Assembly (NCBI RefSeq): GCF_014841125.1
Contig: NZ_JACYTQ010000001.1
Location: 186,001-250,000 of the forward strand
Source of the DNA: Echinicola arenosa
GTDB lineage: Bacteria > Bacteroidota > Bacteroidia > Cytophagales > Cyclobacteriaceae
Direction of reading: 5' to 3'
Length of the DNA: 64,000 bases
The position numbers were made by a program, and so were the translations under genes. Of this stretch, positions 28,223 to 38,170 are shown piece by piece. The stretch's first letter is position 1. Each line of letters starts with the position of its first letter. Under the pieces are notes generated by a model. The model ran no database searches and was not told where the DNA came from. It saw nothing but the letters and a program-made list of their open reading frames with translations.

Positions 28223-29527
28223 TTATTGATGAAGATTTTGTCTGATTTCTTGTAAGTCCTCTTCTGTATAAGAATAATTAACATCGCTCACTTTACTTAG
28301 CCAAGCACTAAGGTCAAAGCCCGGTTCACAGGATAGTTTCTGATAATGTTCCGCTAAATCCGGTAAAATGGGTTTTGGTTTTCGATTCGTAATGATGGCA
28401 TCCACTGCTTCCCTGATTTGTTTCATATAGGCACTATGGTGGGTATTATTGAGTAGGACAACAGTACTTTTGATATCTCTAAATCGCTTGATATAGCTCA
28501 AATTTCCAGCCCAACTTCCCGTGTGATAGCTGACAGCTCCTACTTTTTCATCCAAATAGTTATGGAATCCATAGCCATAATCAGTTTCCACCCCTTCAAA
28601 TTCCACAGGAGTAAACATCTCCTCTTTACCGGTTCCAATAAAATCATCGGTGTATAACAACTTATCCCAGTTCAGCAAGTCTTCCACACTTAAGGAAAGC
28701 CTACCTGGCCCCAATCGATCGCTTAGAAAATAATAATAAGATTTACCAGGCAAATTCTCAGGCCGTACATAGGCACAGGAATCTGTGGACCACATAAATG
28801 ACGGAGCATAATTCTCTAAACCATATATTTCAGATCGATGATAAAAACCGGCATGATTGAACCCGAATGGCCGGAATAGGTTTTCTTCCAAATATTGGTT
28901 CAAAGGTTGTCCTGAAGCACTTTCAACTATTTCGGCCAGCACTACATATCCTGTATTGCTATAGGAATAATCAGTACCTGGGGCAAACATCATTTTAGGT
29001 TTGTACTCCATAAAAAAAGCCATGATATTTTTATTATTCGCCAATTGACCGGAGGGCCAATTATCTAAAAAGTAATCTGTATAATCTGGTAAACCTCCGG
29101 TATGGCTCAGCAAATGCTTTATTTTCACTCCTTCATAGGGGAAATCCTTCGGTAAATATTTACGGATGTCATCCTGCAAAGACAATTTACCTCCTTGTTC
29201 TAAGTGCATGATAGCCGCTGCCGTAAACTGCTTTGATACAGAAGCTACTTCCATGGAAGTTTCAGTCGAAAATCCAGTACTATCCTCCAAATTGGCCATA
29301 CCATAACCTTTCTTGAAAATCAAATCACCTTGGTCTACCACGGCCACAGCTCCATTGAACAATTGATGCTCATACAAGTAGCTGAAAAGGCTATCCAATT
29401 TCATCGTCTTAGGATTCTTAGTCTCCTTACTGACACCTCCTTTAGTAGCGCAATTAGTCATCAATAGAAGCAACACCCATAAAAGAGGCCCTACAAGATT
29501 TTGTCGATTGTTTTTCATAAACATCAA
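28223..29527 (-). CDS. Lipoprotein serine hydrolase, beta-lactamase class C / D-aminopeptidase fold
   Basis: A 434-aa lipoprotein (Cys26 in LMTNC) of the penicillin-binding-protein-like serine hydrolase family. The catalytic SxxK motif is Ser96-Val-Ser-Lys99. The second motif is a YSN triad in DYSYSNTG, and the third is HTG in SYHTGSW. Relatives include class C beta-lactamases, DD-peptidases, D-aminopeptidases and EstB-type esterases, and these motifs alone do not separate them. Its place in an operon with a D-aminoacylase and a glutamate racemase favours action on D-amino-acid peptides or amides. It begins 69 bp after susD. The ATG at 29527 is followed closely by others (MMFMKN), so the exact start may shift by up to three codons. 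Confidence 0.82.
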   Translation of the reverse strand: MMFMKNNRQNLVGPLLWVLLLLMTNCATKGGVSKETKNPKTMKLDSLFSYLYEHQLFNGAVAVVDQGDLIFKKGYGMANLEDSTGFSTETSMEVASVSKQFTAAAIMHLEQGGKLSLQDDIRKYLPKDFPYEGVKIKHLLSHTGGLPDYTDYFLDNWPSGQLANNKNIMAFFMEYKPKMMFAPGTDYSYSNTGYVVLAEIVESASGQPLNQYLEENLFRPFGFNHAGFYHRSEIYGLENYAPSFMWSTDSCAYVRPENLPGKSYYYFLSDRLGPGRLSLSVEDLLNWDKLLYTDDFIGTGKEEMFTPVEFEGVETDYGYGFHNYLDEKVGAVSYHTGSWAGNLSYIKRFRDIKSTVVLLNNTHHSAYMKQIREAVDAIITNRKPKPILPDLAEHYQKLSCEPGFDLSAWLSKVSDVNYSYTEEDLQEIRQNLHQ

Positions 29528-29596
29528 TTTAGTAGCTTATAAAATAAATTGGGGGAATATTTCTACTCCCCCAAATCCACAACTTACTAATAAAGG

Positions 29597-31012
29597 TTAA
29601 TAATCAGGGTTCTGTGGTAAAATGTTTGGATTCGCATTTAGTTCCGATAAAGGAATGGGTAAAATAAATCGATTGTTCGGGTAGCTTTCTTCGATAACAT
29701 TAATACCCTGATCAATATTCACATTCATTTTATTTCTATTCAAATCGAATAAGCGATGTCCTTCAAACGCCAACTCCTTCCTTCTTTCTTCCAAAATTCT
29801 ATCCAATAGCGCCTCCCCAGTTGCAACGATAGGTTCAGCTTCAGGATCACGGGATTGGGCCAATGTATTCAGGTCTTCCAGAGCCAACGTTTCTTGACCG
29901 GTCTTTGCATAGGCCTCCGCTCGGATCAGGTAAACCTCCGCAATACGTAAAATCTTCACATCATCATCCTGCAAGGCTCCTTGGGGAAATTTCATCACAA
30001 ACAAAGCATTGTCTTCCGCACCGTTTTTTGGTTTTCTTTCGATCGCAGATTTCCTTACATCCGAGTCAGCATAAGTAGCGTAAAGGTCTTCTGTTGCCAA
30101 AGCATCGGCATAGCCTGCTTCATCAAAGAAATGCCCCAAGCCATTGGTACCCGCATTGTCCGCTATAGTATTTACAATTTCGAAGATCACTTCAGAATTA
30201 TAATCTTCCGACCAAATGTCACTGTAATTCTCAGAGCTTAACAATGAATAATTACCGCTTTGGATCACTTCATTTGCTGTTTCTGCAGCCAATTCATACT
30301 GTTCCGTATAAAGATAGACCCTTGCTAATAGCGCTTTTGCAGCGTTGAGGGAAAGGGTCCCATTCGCTGTTTCATCGCTCATCAAGCCAATGGCTTTGTT
30401 CAAGTCTGCAATGATCAAATCATAATCTTCCTTCACCGTATTTCTGGCTGGGGCAATTGGATCCTCACCAATAGTAGCAATGATAGGTACCCCTTCATGG
30501 GCTGCATCTGCAGAAAAATTATAAGGTTGGGCAAAAAAACGGGTCAAATCAAAATGAGCCAATGCCCTTAAAGTGTACGCTTCACCGATCATTTGATTGG
30601 CTTCCTCTTGTTGGGTCCCATTAAGCGTCAAGGCCTCACCACCTTGAAGGGCTCTTGTAGCGTTAATCACCACCTCATAACTGGTATTCCAAAGGTCTTC
30701 CGCAAAACTATCCTGCTCACGGACAATGAAATTATGATAATCCAAATAGCGTCCCGTATTACGAAGACTCAAATACAGATTATCTGCCATCAATTCTGGG
30801 ATCACATAGACAGATCTTCCATAGTAGCCACTGCCTTGAAGTTTGCTATAGGTACCATTTAAAGCGGTCTGCAAGGTATTGACATCCGTTATGGCATTGT
30901 TGGTAGATACACTTTGTTCTGGATCGATTTCTAGGAACTTCTCACTACAGGAAGATATACTTCCCATTGTCAAAGCTCCTGCAAGAAGGTATATTATTGT
31001 TTTCTTCATCAT
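29597..31012 (-). CDS. SusD/RagB-family binding lipoprotein of the D-amino-acid locus
   Basis: A 471-aa SusD homologue with lipobox ISSC and mature start SEKFLEIDPEQS, the usual SusD pattern. Typical helical repeats (LRALAHFDLTRFFAQPY, AKALLARVYLYTEQYELA) and the C-terminal RRKELAFEGHRLFDLNR motif are present. It pairs with the STN-type SusC 9 bp upstream. It would capture the ligand, here perhaps a peptide or acyl-amino acid rather than a sugar, since no glycoside hydrolase is in the operon. That ligand inference rests on context only. Confidence 0.95.
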   Translation of the reverse strand: MMKKTIIYLLAGALTMGSISSCSEKFLEIDPEQSVSTNNAITDVNTLQTALNGTYSKLQGSGYYGRSVYVIPELMADNLYLSLRNTGRYLDYHNFIVREQDSFAEDLWNTSYEVVINATRALQGGEALTLNGTQQEEANQMIGEAYTLRALAHFDLTRFFAQPYNFSADAAHEGVPIIATIGEDPIAPARNTVKEDYDLIIADLNKAIGLMSDETANGTLSLNAAKALLARVYLYTEQYELAAETANEVIQSGNYSLLSSENYSDIWSEDYNSEVIFEIVNTIADNAGTNGLGHFFDEAGYADALATEDLYATYADSDVRKSAIERKPKNGAEDNALFVMKFPQGALQDDDVKILRIAEVYLIRAEAYAKTGQETLALEDLNTLAQSRDPEAEPIVATGEALLDRILEERRKELAFEGHRLFDLNRNKMNVNIDQGINVIEESYPNNRFILPIPLSELNANPNILPQNPDY

Positions 31013-31021
31013 TGTGCCGTT

Positions 31022-34000
31022 TTAAAATGAAAAGTCTATGCCTATCAAATATTGCCTGGATGTCGGAACACGCAAATCTGTCATTCCTGCAATACCCACT
31101 TCTGGATCAGACTCCAAGTTTTTATCTTTCACCCATGTCCAAAGGTTATTGCCCCTCAGGTAAACTTTGGCATTACTGATTTTCAACCTACTCAAAAGCG
31201 CATTAGGTAAGTTATAGGAAAGGGTAATATCCCTTAACCTCAAATAGGTGCCATCATACAAGAAACGGGTGGAATGTTGACTGGAACTTCCTGATTGTGT
31301 ATTGCCCCATACCATTTTCGGCACATCGGTGATATCACCGGGCTCCTGCCATCTTCTATCATAAATCTTGCGGCTCATGTTACCACGATCATTCAACTGG
31401 GCACTTCCATCACTGGCCACATAGCGTCCCCAGTAATCATATACCTTATTGCCATAATTGAGATAAAAAAGAAAGGATAAACTGAACCCTTTGTAGCTTA
31501 AATTATTGGTCAAACCTGCAAAGAACTTTGGAGAGGCACTTCCTTGCTCGTAAGGATCAGCATTCCCATAATCATTGGTAGTTTCAGTTTCAGAGGCATC
31601 CGTAAACCACAATGCATCACCGTTAGCAGGGTCTACACCAGCGTATCCTGGCATATAGAAGGTATAAAAGTCTGCTCCTTCCCTGCGAATATATTGCCCA
31701 TCGACGATGGCCTCATCCTCATTCAGTTTGAGTACCTCATTCTGGTTAGTGGTGAGGTTAAAATCTGTACTCCAGAAGAATCCATCGCCCTTATCGATAT
31801 TAACAGCGCTCAGACTAAATTCCCAACCGCTATTTTTCATTTCGCCAATATTGGCCAAATAACTGGTAATACCGTTGGTCCCTGAAATGGGTACATTGAG
31901 CAACAAATCTGAAGTCACACGATTATAATATTCGATGGTTCCTGTCAGCCGCTTGAACACCCTAAAGTCCACACCTATGTTCAATGGTTTGTTCTTTTCC
32001 CAAGTCAGATAAGGATTGGACTGCTGGGAATAAGCATAGCCTGGCATGCCATTATAATCATTGCCAGTTTGGTAAAGCCCCCTGGATTCAAAATCTCCAA
32101 TACCTTGGTTTCCATTAATACCATAACTACCCCTTAGCTTAAGTTCATCCACAAAGTTCTCCCCAAAGAACGCTTCCCTATGGATATTCCAGCCCAAGCC
32201 AACAGAACCAAAATTGGCATAGCGAACTGAAGAACCAAAGCGGGAGGAACCATCTCTCCTGCCTGTGACATTCATATAATACCGCTCTCCAAAAGCATAA
32301 TTAGCGCTGAGGAAAAAAGATGAAATAGAAGAGGCTGTTTTCTCGGTGGAAGCATCCCTGTAAACAGATGCATTGGCCAAGGTAGTCAATCCTGGAGCTC
32401 CGTAATTGCTGGCATAGGCATATACGGAATTAGCAGATATTTGCTGAGCTTCCTGTCCCAAGGTAAAACTGACACTATTCTCATCATCCATCACCCAGCG
32501 GTACTTCAATAAGTTGGTCACATTCCAATTGACCAGTATGTTGGTATAAGCCCTGCCACGACCACCATCATTTCTTCCCTCTCCAAAATAAGGGTTATCA
32601 TATTGGAACTCATCGGCCAAGTTAAAATCCAGATTGGCACGGGTCTCAAAGGAAAAATTGTCCATAATGTCATACTTCAGCCCTACATTACCCAAAGCAT
32701 TATAAAGCTTGGTTTCGCGGATATTCTCATTGACCAATCCCACGGGATTGTAAGTCAAAAGAATATCGGTATTATAACTGCCATCTTCATTATAAACGGG
32801 CTCCCAAGGTACTTCCCTAAACATACTTCTGATCGGATTATTGGCACTCCCCGCCTCACTATTGGTATGCATGATTTGGGTATTGGCGGCCAAGCCCAAA
32901 TCCAATGTCAACTTCTTGGTAGCAGCATGCCTTACATTCACCTTAGCATTGAGTTTTTCGTAATCTATACCGATGATCGGCGCTTCCTGATCATAATAGC
33001 CTATGGAAGAATAAAAATTAGTTTTCTCATTTCCTCCCGAAGCACTGATAAAATATTGTTGATACGATCCATCTCTGGTGATCACATCAAACCAATTGGT
33101 ATTGATATTTTGATCTATCCTACTGTAAATATAATCCTCGGCTGCTTGCTGGTTATCTCCATAATTCACCCTGGACTCCACCAGTAACTCTGCTAATTCA
33201 GGAGTGGTCAATGGCTTATTCCTATCATCCAATAGTACTTGGCTAGTGCCTCTTTGTACACTTACATCGAATTTTGTCTTTCCTGATTTCCCTTGTTTAG
33301 TAGTGATCAAAATCACCCCATTGGCACCTCTAGACCCATAGATCGAAGTGGCAGATGCATCCTTCAAAACGGTCATGGATGCAATATCATTGGGATTTAA
33401 ACCTGCAATGGTATTGGAACTCGTCGCGATTTGGGAAATATTTCCTGCCACCACAGGAATTCCATCAATTACATAAAGTGGATCCGAACTGGCATTGATA
33501 GAGCCTACACCTCTAATTCGAATATTAGGGGAATAACCGGGTTGACCACTCGGAGAGGCGGACTGGACACCCGCAATATTCCCTTGTAAACTCTCTTGAA
33601 AAGAAGCCCTTGGTGCTCCTTGTACTTTTTCCAGTTTGACATCCACAGCAGAACCGGTAAATGAAGCACGGGACTGTTCATCATAAGCCACCACAATCAC
33701 TTCTTGCAATGTCTGCACATCATTGTCCATCACCACATCAATCTGACTTTGGCCTGGCCCCACAGTCACTTCCTTTTTCTTGTATCCAACAAAAGATACG
33801 ACCAAGGTGACTTGACCATCAGGTACATTCAGTTCGAAAGAGCCATCCAAATCGGTGATTGTTCCTTTGGTGGTTCCTTTGATCATGATACTGACACCAG
33901 GAAGTGTTTCGCCATCTCCGGCGGTGACCGTACCTGCAATCGAACGCTCTATTCTTTTCGAAGATTTAACCGCCAATTGATCGAGTCTTCTTTTGGAAAC

Positions 34001-34366
34001 TTTTGATACTCCATCCTGATCTATATCGGTCTTTTTGACGGTATAAAAATTAGCTTTGATTCTATCAAACTCCAATTCTGGATTCTGTAGTTTTATCTGT
34101 TTTAAGGCCTCACCAAGGGAACGACTTTCCAAAAGTTGTAAATCCCCTTTTACCGAGGCTTGGCTGATTTCATCTTTGTACAAAAACGATACGCCGTACT
34201 TACCCTCAACCGTTTTGAGGAGATCAGTCAGACTCACCGTCTTTGCTTTGTTTGAGCGTGTATTCTCTACTTGGTAGTTGTAAGACAAGGTCTCTTGCGC
34301 AGGCCTTGCCATCCCCAAATTCCAAGCTAAAACGCACCCCATAATCGGTAAAATCTTTACTTTCAT
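31022..34366 (-). CDS. SusC/RagA TonB-linked transporter with N-terminal STN signalling domain
   Basis: An outer-membrane transporter of 1114 aa. It has a signal peptide, then an STN (secretin/TonB N-terminal) domain at about 40-110 (LLKTVEGKYGVSFLYKDE). A CarboxypepD_reg-like domain follows (about 140-225), then the plug (VIDGIPV, KDASATSIYGSRGANGVILITTKQG) and the barrel ending IDFSF. STN domains contact a FecR-type anti-sigma factor, and fecR lies 22 bp upstream. Ligand binding would therefore induce the operon through the FecI-type sigma factor. It differs from the PUL SusC, which lacks the STN domain. Confidence 0.96.
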   Translation of the reverse strand: MKVKILPIMGCVLAWNLGMARPAQETLSYNYQVENTRSNKAKTVSLTDLLKTVEGKYGVSFLYKDEISQASVKGDLQLLESRSLGEALKQIKLQNPELEFDRIKANFYTVKKTDIDQDGVSKVSKRRLDQLAVKSSKRIERSIAGTVTAGDGETLPGVSIMIKGTTKGTITDLDGSFELNVPDGQVTLVVSFVGYKKKEVTVGPGQSQIDVVMDNDVQTLQEVIVVAYDEQSRASFTGSAVDVKLEKVQGAPRASFQESLQGNIAGVQSASPSGQPGYSPNIRIRGVGSINASSDPLYVIDGIPVVAGNISQIATSSNTIAGLNPNDIASMTVLKDASATSIYGSRGANGVILITTKQGKSGKTKFDVSVQRGTSQVLLDDRNKPLTTPELAELLVESRVNYGDNQQAAEDYIYSRIDQNINTNWFDVITRDGSYQQYFISASGGNEKTNFYSSIGYYDQEAPIIGIDYEKLNAKVNVRHAATKKLTLDLGLAANTQIMHTNSEAGSANNPIRSMFREVPWEPVYNEDGSYNTDILLTYNPVGLVNENIRETKLYNALGNVGLKYDIMDNFSFETRANLDFNLADEFQYDNPYFGEGRNDGGRGRAYTNILVNWNVTNLLKYRWVMDDENSVSFTLGQEAQQISANSVYAYASNYGAPGLTTLANASVYRDASTEKTASSISSFFLSANYAFGERYYMNVTGRRDGSSRFGSSVRYANFGSVGLGWNIHREAFFGENFVDELKLRGSYGINGNQGIGDFESRGLYQTGNDYNGMPGYAYSQQSNPYLTWEKNKPLNIGVDFRVFKRLTGTIEYYNRVTSDLLLNVPISGTNGITSYLANIGEMKNSGWEFSLSAVNIDKGDGFFWSTDFNLTTNQNEVLKLNEDEAIVDGQYIRREGADFYTFYMPGYAGVDPANGDALWFTDASETETTNDYGNADPYEQGSASPKFFAGLTNNLSYKGFSLSFLFYLNYGNKVYDYWGRYVASDGSAQLNDRGNMSRKIYDRRWQEPGDITDVPKMVWGNTQSGSSSQHSTRFLYDGTYLRLRDITLSYNLPNALLSRLKISNAKVYLRGNNLWTWVKDKNLESDPEVGIAGMTDLRVPTSRQYLIGIDFSF

Positions 34367-34388
34367 AATGTTTATGGGTTAGATATGG

Positions 34389-35378
34389 TTAGTGAATTAA
34401 TTTGATTACATTTTCGTCCCTGATGATCTTAACATCCAATAGGGAGCGAAGCCCCTCCAAAAGGGCCTCAACATCTTTGGAAGGGACTACACCGGTTAGT
34501 TTTTCTTTCAAAATCTCCGCGTCGTTGACGATAACCGTAAAACCATAGTCGTCTTTGAGGATCCTCACGATCTCTTTCAAAGGGGTCTTATCGAACACCA
34601 GCTTGTCATCCTTCCTACTGGTATAAATGGCTGTTTCTACTTCTTTTTTGATCAGCAAATCCTGCTGATGGTCAATTTCCACCAACTCTCCTGGCACCAT
34701 CTTGATCTCATTCTGACCGGCAGTATCCTCCATTTTTAAGGCCACTGCACCTGACTCAAGCACCACCCTTGAAGTGGAAGGTCTCGCGGTCACCGTAAAA
34801 GTGGTACCCAATACTTGCACATTAAACTGCCTCGCGGTATGCACTGTAAATCTGTTCTCTGCCTTCATCTTGACAATATCGAAGTAACCTTCCCCTTCAA
34901 ACCAAATTTCTCGGATCTCATTAGACGCCCAATCTTTCTTGAATTTGAGCTCGCTGTTACCACTCATATGCACTTGAGAACCATCTGGAAGGATAACATC
35001 AGCTGACTCAGCAAAAGCCGTTTGGTAGGTCTCATAATTGTTCCAGTCCATAAGGAAATACACCAGAACGGCCATGAACAACGCCAAAGTACCTGCTGCA
35101 GCCGCTACACGCCACTGACCAGTTTGCGACTTCCCTTTGGTCATTGTAGGTTTTTGCTCCAGGGAATGGGATGTCTTGAGAATATCCTCCGCGGTAATTT
35201 TAGGTCTCAGGATGGTTTTCTGACCTTGATCCATGGTAGCAAAGTCTTCATCCAAGCGCAGGCTCAGGTATTGTTGACCTTCGGGCGTGGACAACCAGTC
35301 CAAAACTTTCTTGGCTTCACTGGTTTTCAATTGATTGTTGAAATAACTGGCTAACTGTTCCTCACTAGGTCGGTTCAT
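34389..35378 (-). CDS. FecR-family anti-sigma factor
   Basis: A single-pass inner-membrane regulator of about 329 aa. The ATG at 35378 (MNRPSEEQ) is preferred; ten more codons are open upstream. A cytoplasmic N-terminal segment (about 1-85) precedes a transmembrane helix (WRVAAAAGTLALFMAVLVYF) at about 93-115. The periplasmic FecR domain shows the typical DVILPDGSQVHMSGNSEL, and a C-terminal DUF4974-like region follows (LVFDKTPLKEIVRILKDDYG). It transmits the signal from the STN domain of the adjacent SusC to the sigma factor encoded 93 bp upstream. Confidence 0.93.
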   Translation of the reverse strand: MNRPSEEQLASYFNNQLKTSEAKKVLDWLSTPEGQQYLSLRLDEDFATMDQGQKTILRPKITAEDILKTSHSLEQKPTMTKGKSQTGQWRVAAAAGTLALFMAVLVYFLMDWNNYETYQTAFAESADVILPDGSQVHMSGNSELKFKKDWASNEIREIWFEGEGYFDIVKMKAENRFTVHTARQFNVQVLGTTFTVTARPSTSRVVLESGAVALKMEDTAGQNEIKMVPGELVEIDHQQDLLIKKEVETAIYTSRKDDKLVFDKTPLKEIVRILKDDYGFTVIVNDAEILKEKLTGVVPSKDVEALLEGLRSLLDVKIIRDENVIKLIH

Positions 35379-35471
35379 TGACTTTCGGGTGTTTTGTAAG
35401 GAATACACCCGAAGGTTACCGAAGTATTACGCTAGGATGAAAAAAAGTTTATTTTTCTTATTTATGAAGGA

Positions 35472-36071
35472 TCAAGAAAGTTTATCTATAGCATAAACTG
35501 AAAGTGCGATCACTGAATAGTACTTACTCACAAAATCTTGTACAGACTTCAATCCCTTTGTATACTGAGACTTAACTGTATTGATAGAAATTTCCAGCTT
35601 TTCAGCCACCTCTTCATTACTGAGCCCGTGAACAGTTTTTAACAAAAAAATCTCTTTTCTCTTTTCAGGCAAAGACTTAATCGCTTCTTGATAAACCTTA
35701 TTGGTTTCATTAAAAATCACTTGTTCTTCCGTCTTGTTGGTAGCCGGTGAGCTCGTTGCCAATAACTCCACATGCTTAATGATTTTTCGCTTTTCATCCC
35801 GAATCATGTTTAGAATGATTCGCTTTGCAAAAGTAACGATCAAAGGCTTAATGGGCTGTTTTGAATCAATATGAGCCCGATAATTCCAGAGCTTCAAAAA
35901 AGTATCTTGTACCACATCATTGGCCAAATCCTCCGATTTTAAATACTTTAAAGCGATGTAATACACTTGAGGAGAATATTCCTTGAACACCTTGGAAAAT
36001 GCTTGCTCATTGCCATGAGCCAATTGATCAATGATCGCATTTTCATTTTCCTGATAATTGGTATTAAGCAT
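35472..36071 (-). CDS. ECF RNA polymerase sigma-70 factor, FecI/Bacteroidota family
   Basis: A 199-aa sigma factor with region 2 (VYYIALKYLKSEDLANDVVQDTFLKLW) and region 4 helix-turn-helix (GLSNEEVAEKLEISINTVKSQ). The C-terminus adds a short hydrophobic stretch (YYSVIALSVYAIDKLS), a feature seen in several Bacteroidota FecI-like factors. As the first gene of the seven-gene leftward run ending at 25108, it would direct transcription of the SusCD and enzyme genes when released by FecR. The clustered sigma, FecR and STN-SusC set is a classic trans-envelope relay. Confidence 0.93.
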   Translation of the reverse strand: MLNTNYQENENAIIDQLAHGNEQAFSKVFKEYSPQVYYIALKYLKSEDLANDVVQDTFLKLWNYRAHIDSKQPIKPLIVTFAKRIILNMIRDEKRKIIKHVELLATSSPATNKTEEQVIFNETNKVYQEAIKSLPEKRKEIFLLKTVHGLSNEEVAEKLEISINTVKSQYTKGLKSVQDFVSKYYSVIALSVYAIDKLS

Positions 36072-36924
36072 AAACAGACCTTACTCCTCGATTAAATAGA
36101 AGCCTAAAGGTGAAAAAAAATATTTAATATTCACAAACAAGCTTTCTTTAACAAGCTAAAAACCAGTAGCAGACATCAATTTTTTCATTTTAACGGTAAA
36201 TTAAAACAATACCATATGAAATAGTATGGCTAATCCATACAACGAAATACGAAGTAATGAAATCATGCTGATTTTTGGGAAAAATATAAACTGATCTGTC
36301 CTGCAGCTATTGATCTTGATTAAAAGCCCCTCTTTTCAAGACCAATACTTATGATCACCATCCACACTCCATTTGGAATCTTTTTTGGGCTTTCTGAAGC
36401 ACGGGAAGAGGCTTGGTCAACCTACCACTTCCCTCCAATGTCCTAACCATTCCCTTAGGATAGATCGGTTACTCCGTTTACTTTTCTTTGGATCAAACAG
36501 GTTAAGCACCCAAATTATCTTCGGATTTCACTCGGTAATATCCGAGCTTGATCCGAAGGTGATCCGAAGGAGATCCCTGAGTGATCCGAAGATTATTCTG
36601 TTTTACCCCAAAACAAGGTGAAGTCAGGGTAAGGACTTCATAGACCGAAATAGGCAATAACACCTGAACTCCACCAAAGGAGTACCACTATCAAACCTGA
36701 AAATTTACAGGTACTTAAATGAGGTTTTACGGGATGAAATTAGTTGCTGCATGAAGTGCATGCAGCAGTAGAATTTTTTTACACTTTTTAGTCTGGGCAG
36801 AAAAAGGCATAAAGGTCGTGATTTGTAATCTAAACTGGATTTGTCATGCCTTCCCAAATCTAGTTATCCCTAGTAAATCAGATAGAACCCTTAAAAATTT
36901 AAAAAACATTGAGGTCTGAAATTT
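36072..36924. other. Non-coding stretch with hairpin and 11-bp repeats
   Basis: This 853-bp region lies between the sigma-factor gene (leftward) and the 3' end of an acyltransferase gene. It should contain the promoter of the sigma-factor operon next to 36071. I see no supported gene; an 82-codon rightward frame at 36373-36621 merely reads through the repeat. The notable content is the hairpin and tandem repeat at 36519-36591, listed separately. Confidence 0.5.
36519..36591. repeat. Hairpin plus four 11-bp tandem units
   Basis: A hairpin is formed by CTTCGGAT (36519-36526) and ATCCGAAG (36551-36558), with an inner CTCGG/CCGAG stem. Starting in its right arm are four consecutive 11-bp units (36548, 36559, 36570, 36581). 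Three share GATCCGAAG, and the third is degenerate (GATCCCTGA). The period of about one helical turn would place identical faces on the same side of the DNA. Confidence 0.75.
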
Positions 36925-38058
36925 TTAAACAACCAGACTTTTCTTTACCTGAGCTTTCTTTTTCAGTCTATCTTTCAAATATCTCCGAATGGGCTTATCC
37001 ATATACTCCATAACAACATAGGCAAAGCCTATCAAAAGCATCGTCCCAAAACAGGTGATCAGGATCAGTTCATTCATATCTGGACTGTAAGCTTCCCAAT
37101 AACTATAAAACAGCCATATAAACGGATAATGGACCATATAGAGTGGATAAGAAATTTCTCCTGAGAAAGTACACAACTTAAGCGATTTTTTCGCAGGTTT
37201 AGCTCCTGCTCCCAGCGCAACTAGAAATGGGAAATAGAGGATTACAATAATTGGGTCTATAACATGATTGAAACCATCCACGAAAGGAACCAAAAAACCA
37301 ATCATCAACAGCCCTGCCATTGGAGCTAAACCCAAATTGTTTCGAATGATCCATTTTGAACGGAACACAAGCATTCCCGCCAAAAATGAAAAGAAAATTC
37401 TGGCACCACCAGTCCAAAAGGTTTCTCCTCCCCAACCTCCTAAAAGGTTGGTATCAAAATACGCACAGTAACATAAGATAATGGCTGCCAAAACAGTTAA
37501 AAAAATCAGTATTCTATGACGCAACTTAAAGAGAATCAATACATATAAAATATTGGCCACATACTCCCAAAACAAAGACCATGAAGGCGGGTTCAACGGA
37601 AAGTTATTAAAAAACAATTCCGGCACCACTGGATAAGGAATCATTAAAACAGAAGTAATAAAAAACAGTAGGCTCTCCCCAAAGCTATAATGATTTGAAA
37701 CATCGCTGAATGGATTTAAACAAAAAGAGAGTATTCCGATTAAAGTCCCTATGATGACCAAAGGCTGAAGACGAATTAACCTCAACTTAAAAAAAGGAAT
37801 TATCCCCATTTCCTTGATTCTGTTGTCATAAGCATACGCAATCACAAAACCTGATAAACAAAAGAAAAAGTCTACCGCTAAATACCCATGTGCAATAAAG
37901 TTGTTGTTGAAGTCAGGCTGAATGATTTCCATAAAGTGAAAAATGACCACAACCACTGCCGCTAAACCGCGCAATCCGTCTAATATTTCAAAGTGCTGCT
38001 TGGTTTTTAGGAGATTGGAATTGACCGCTTCTGAATGCATGGATTTATGATTTGTCAT
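36925..38058 (-). CDS. Acyltransferase 3 family membrane protein (OafA/YrhL-like)
   Basis: A polytopic inner-membrane acyltransferase of 377 aa with about ten transmembrane helices. Motifs of the family near the N-terminus are LDGLRGLAAVVVVIFHF (putative catalytic His in the first helix) and AVDFFFCLSGFVIAY. Family members transfer acetyl or other acyl groups to surface polysaccharides or lipids. It is leftward and ends in non-coding DNA. The upstream gene on the same strand is the BNR protein (112 bp away), but there is no sign of a shared operon. Its acceptor might be a product of the glycan locus at 45785-55761; this is a guess. Confidence 0.88.
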   Translation of the reverse strand: MTNHKSMHSEAVNSNLLKTKQHFEILDGLRGLAAVVVVIFHFMEIIQPDFNNNFIAHGYLAVDFFFCLSGFVIAYAYDNRIKEMGIIPFFKLRLIRLQPLVIIGTLIGILSFCLNPFSDVSNHYSFGESLLFFITSVLMIPYPVVPELFFNNFPLNPPSWSLFWEYVANILYVLILFKLRHRILIFLTVLAAIILCYCAYFDTNLLGGWGGETFWTGGARIFFSFLAGMLVFRSKWIIRNNLGLAPMAGLLMIGFLVPFVDGFNHVIDPIIVILYFPFLVALGAGAKPAKKSLKLCTFSGEISYPLYMVHYPFIWLFYSYWEAYSPDMNELILITCFGTMLLIGFAYVVMEYMDKPIRRYLKDRLKKKAQVKKSLVV

Positions 38059-38170
38059 ACTACTTATTTAAATCGCATGGCAAGAAAGCAATTTTGAAAG
38101 GATTCATAACAACCACTTATAAAATTGAAGCAATTATTTCTTAAAAATCTTACAAAAACTTACTACCCAC

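Noticed and set aside
36548-36591. CRISPR array
   Set aside because: Units are 11 bp without spacers and there are no cas genes nearby.
36373-36621. An 82-codon rightward open frame
   Set aside because: It runs through the hairpin and tandem repeat, has no recognisable family pattern and no supported start region.
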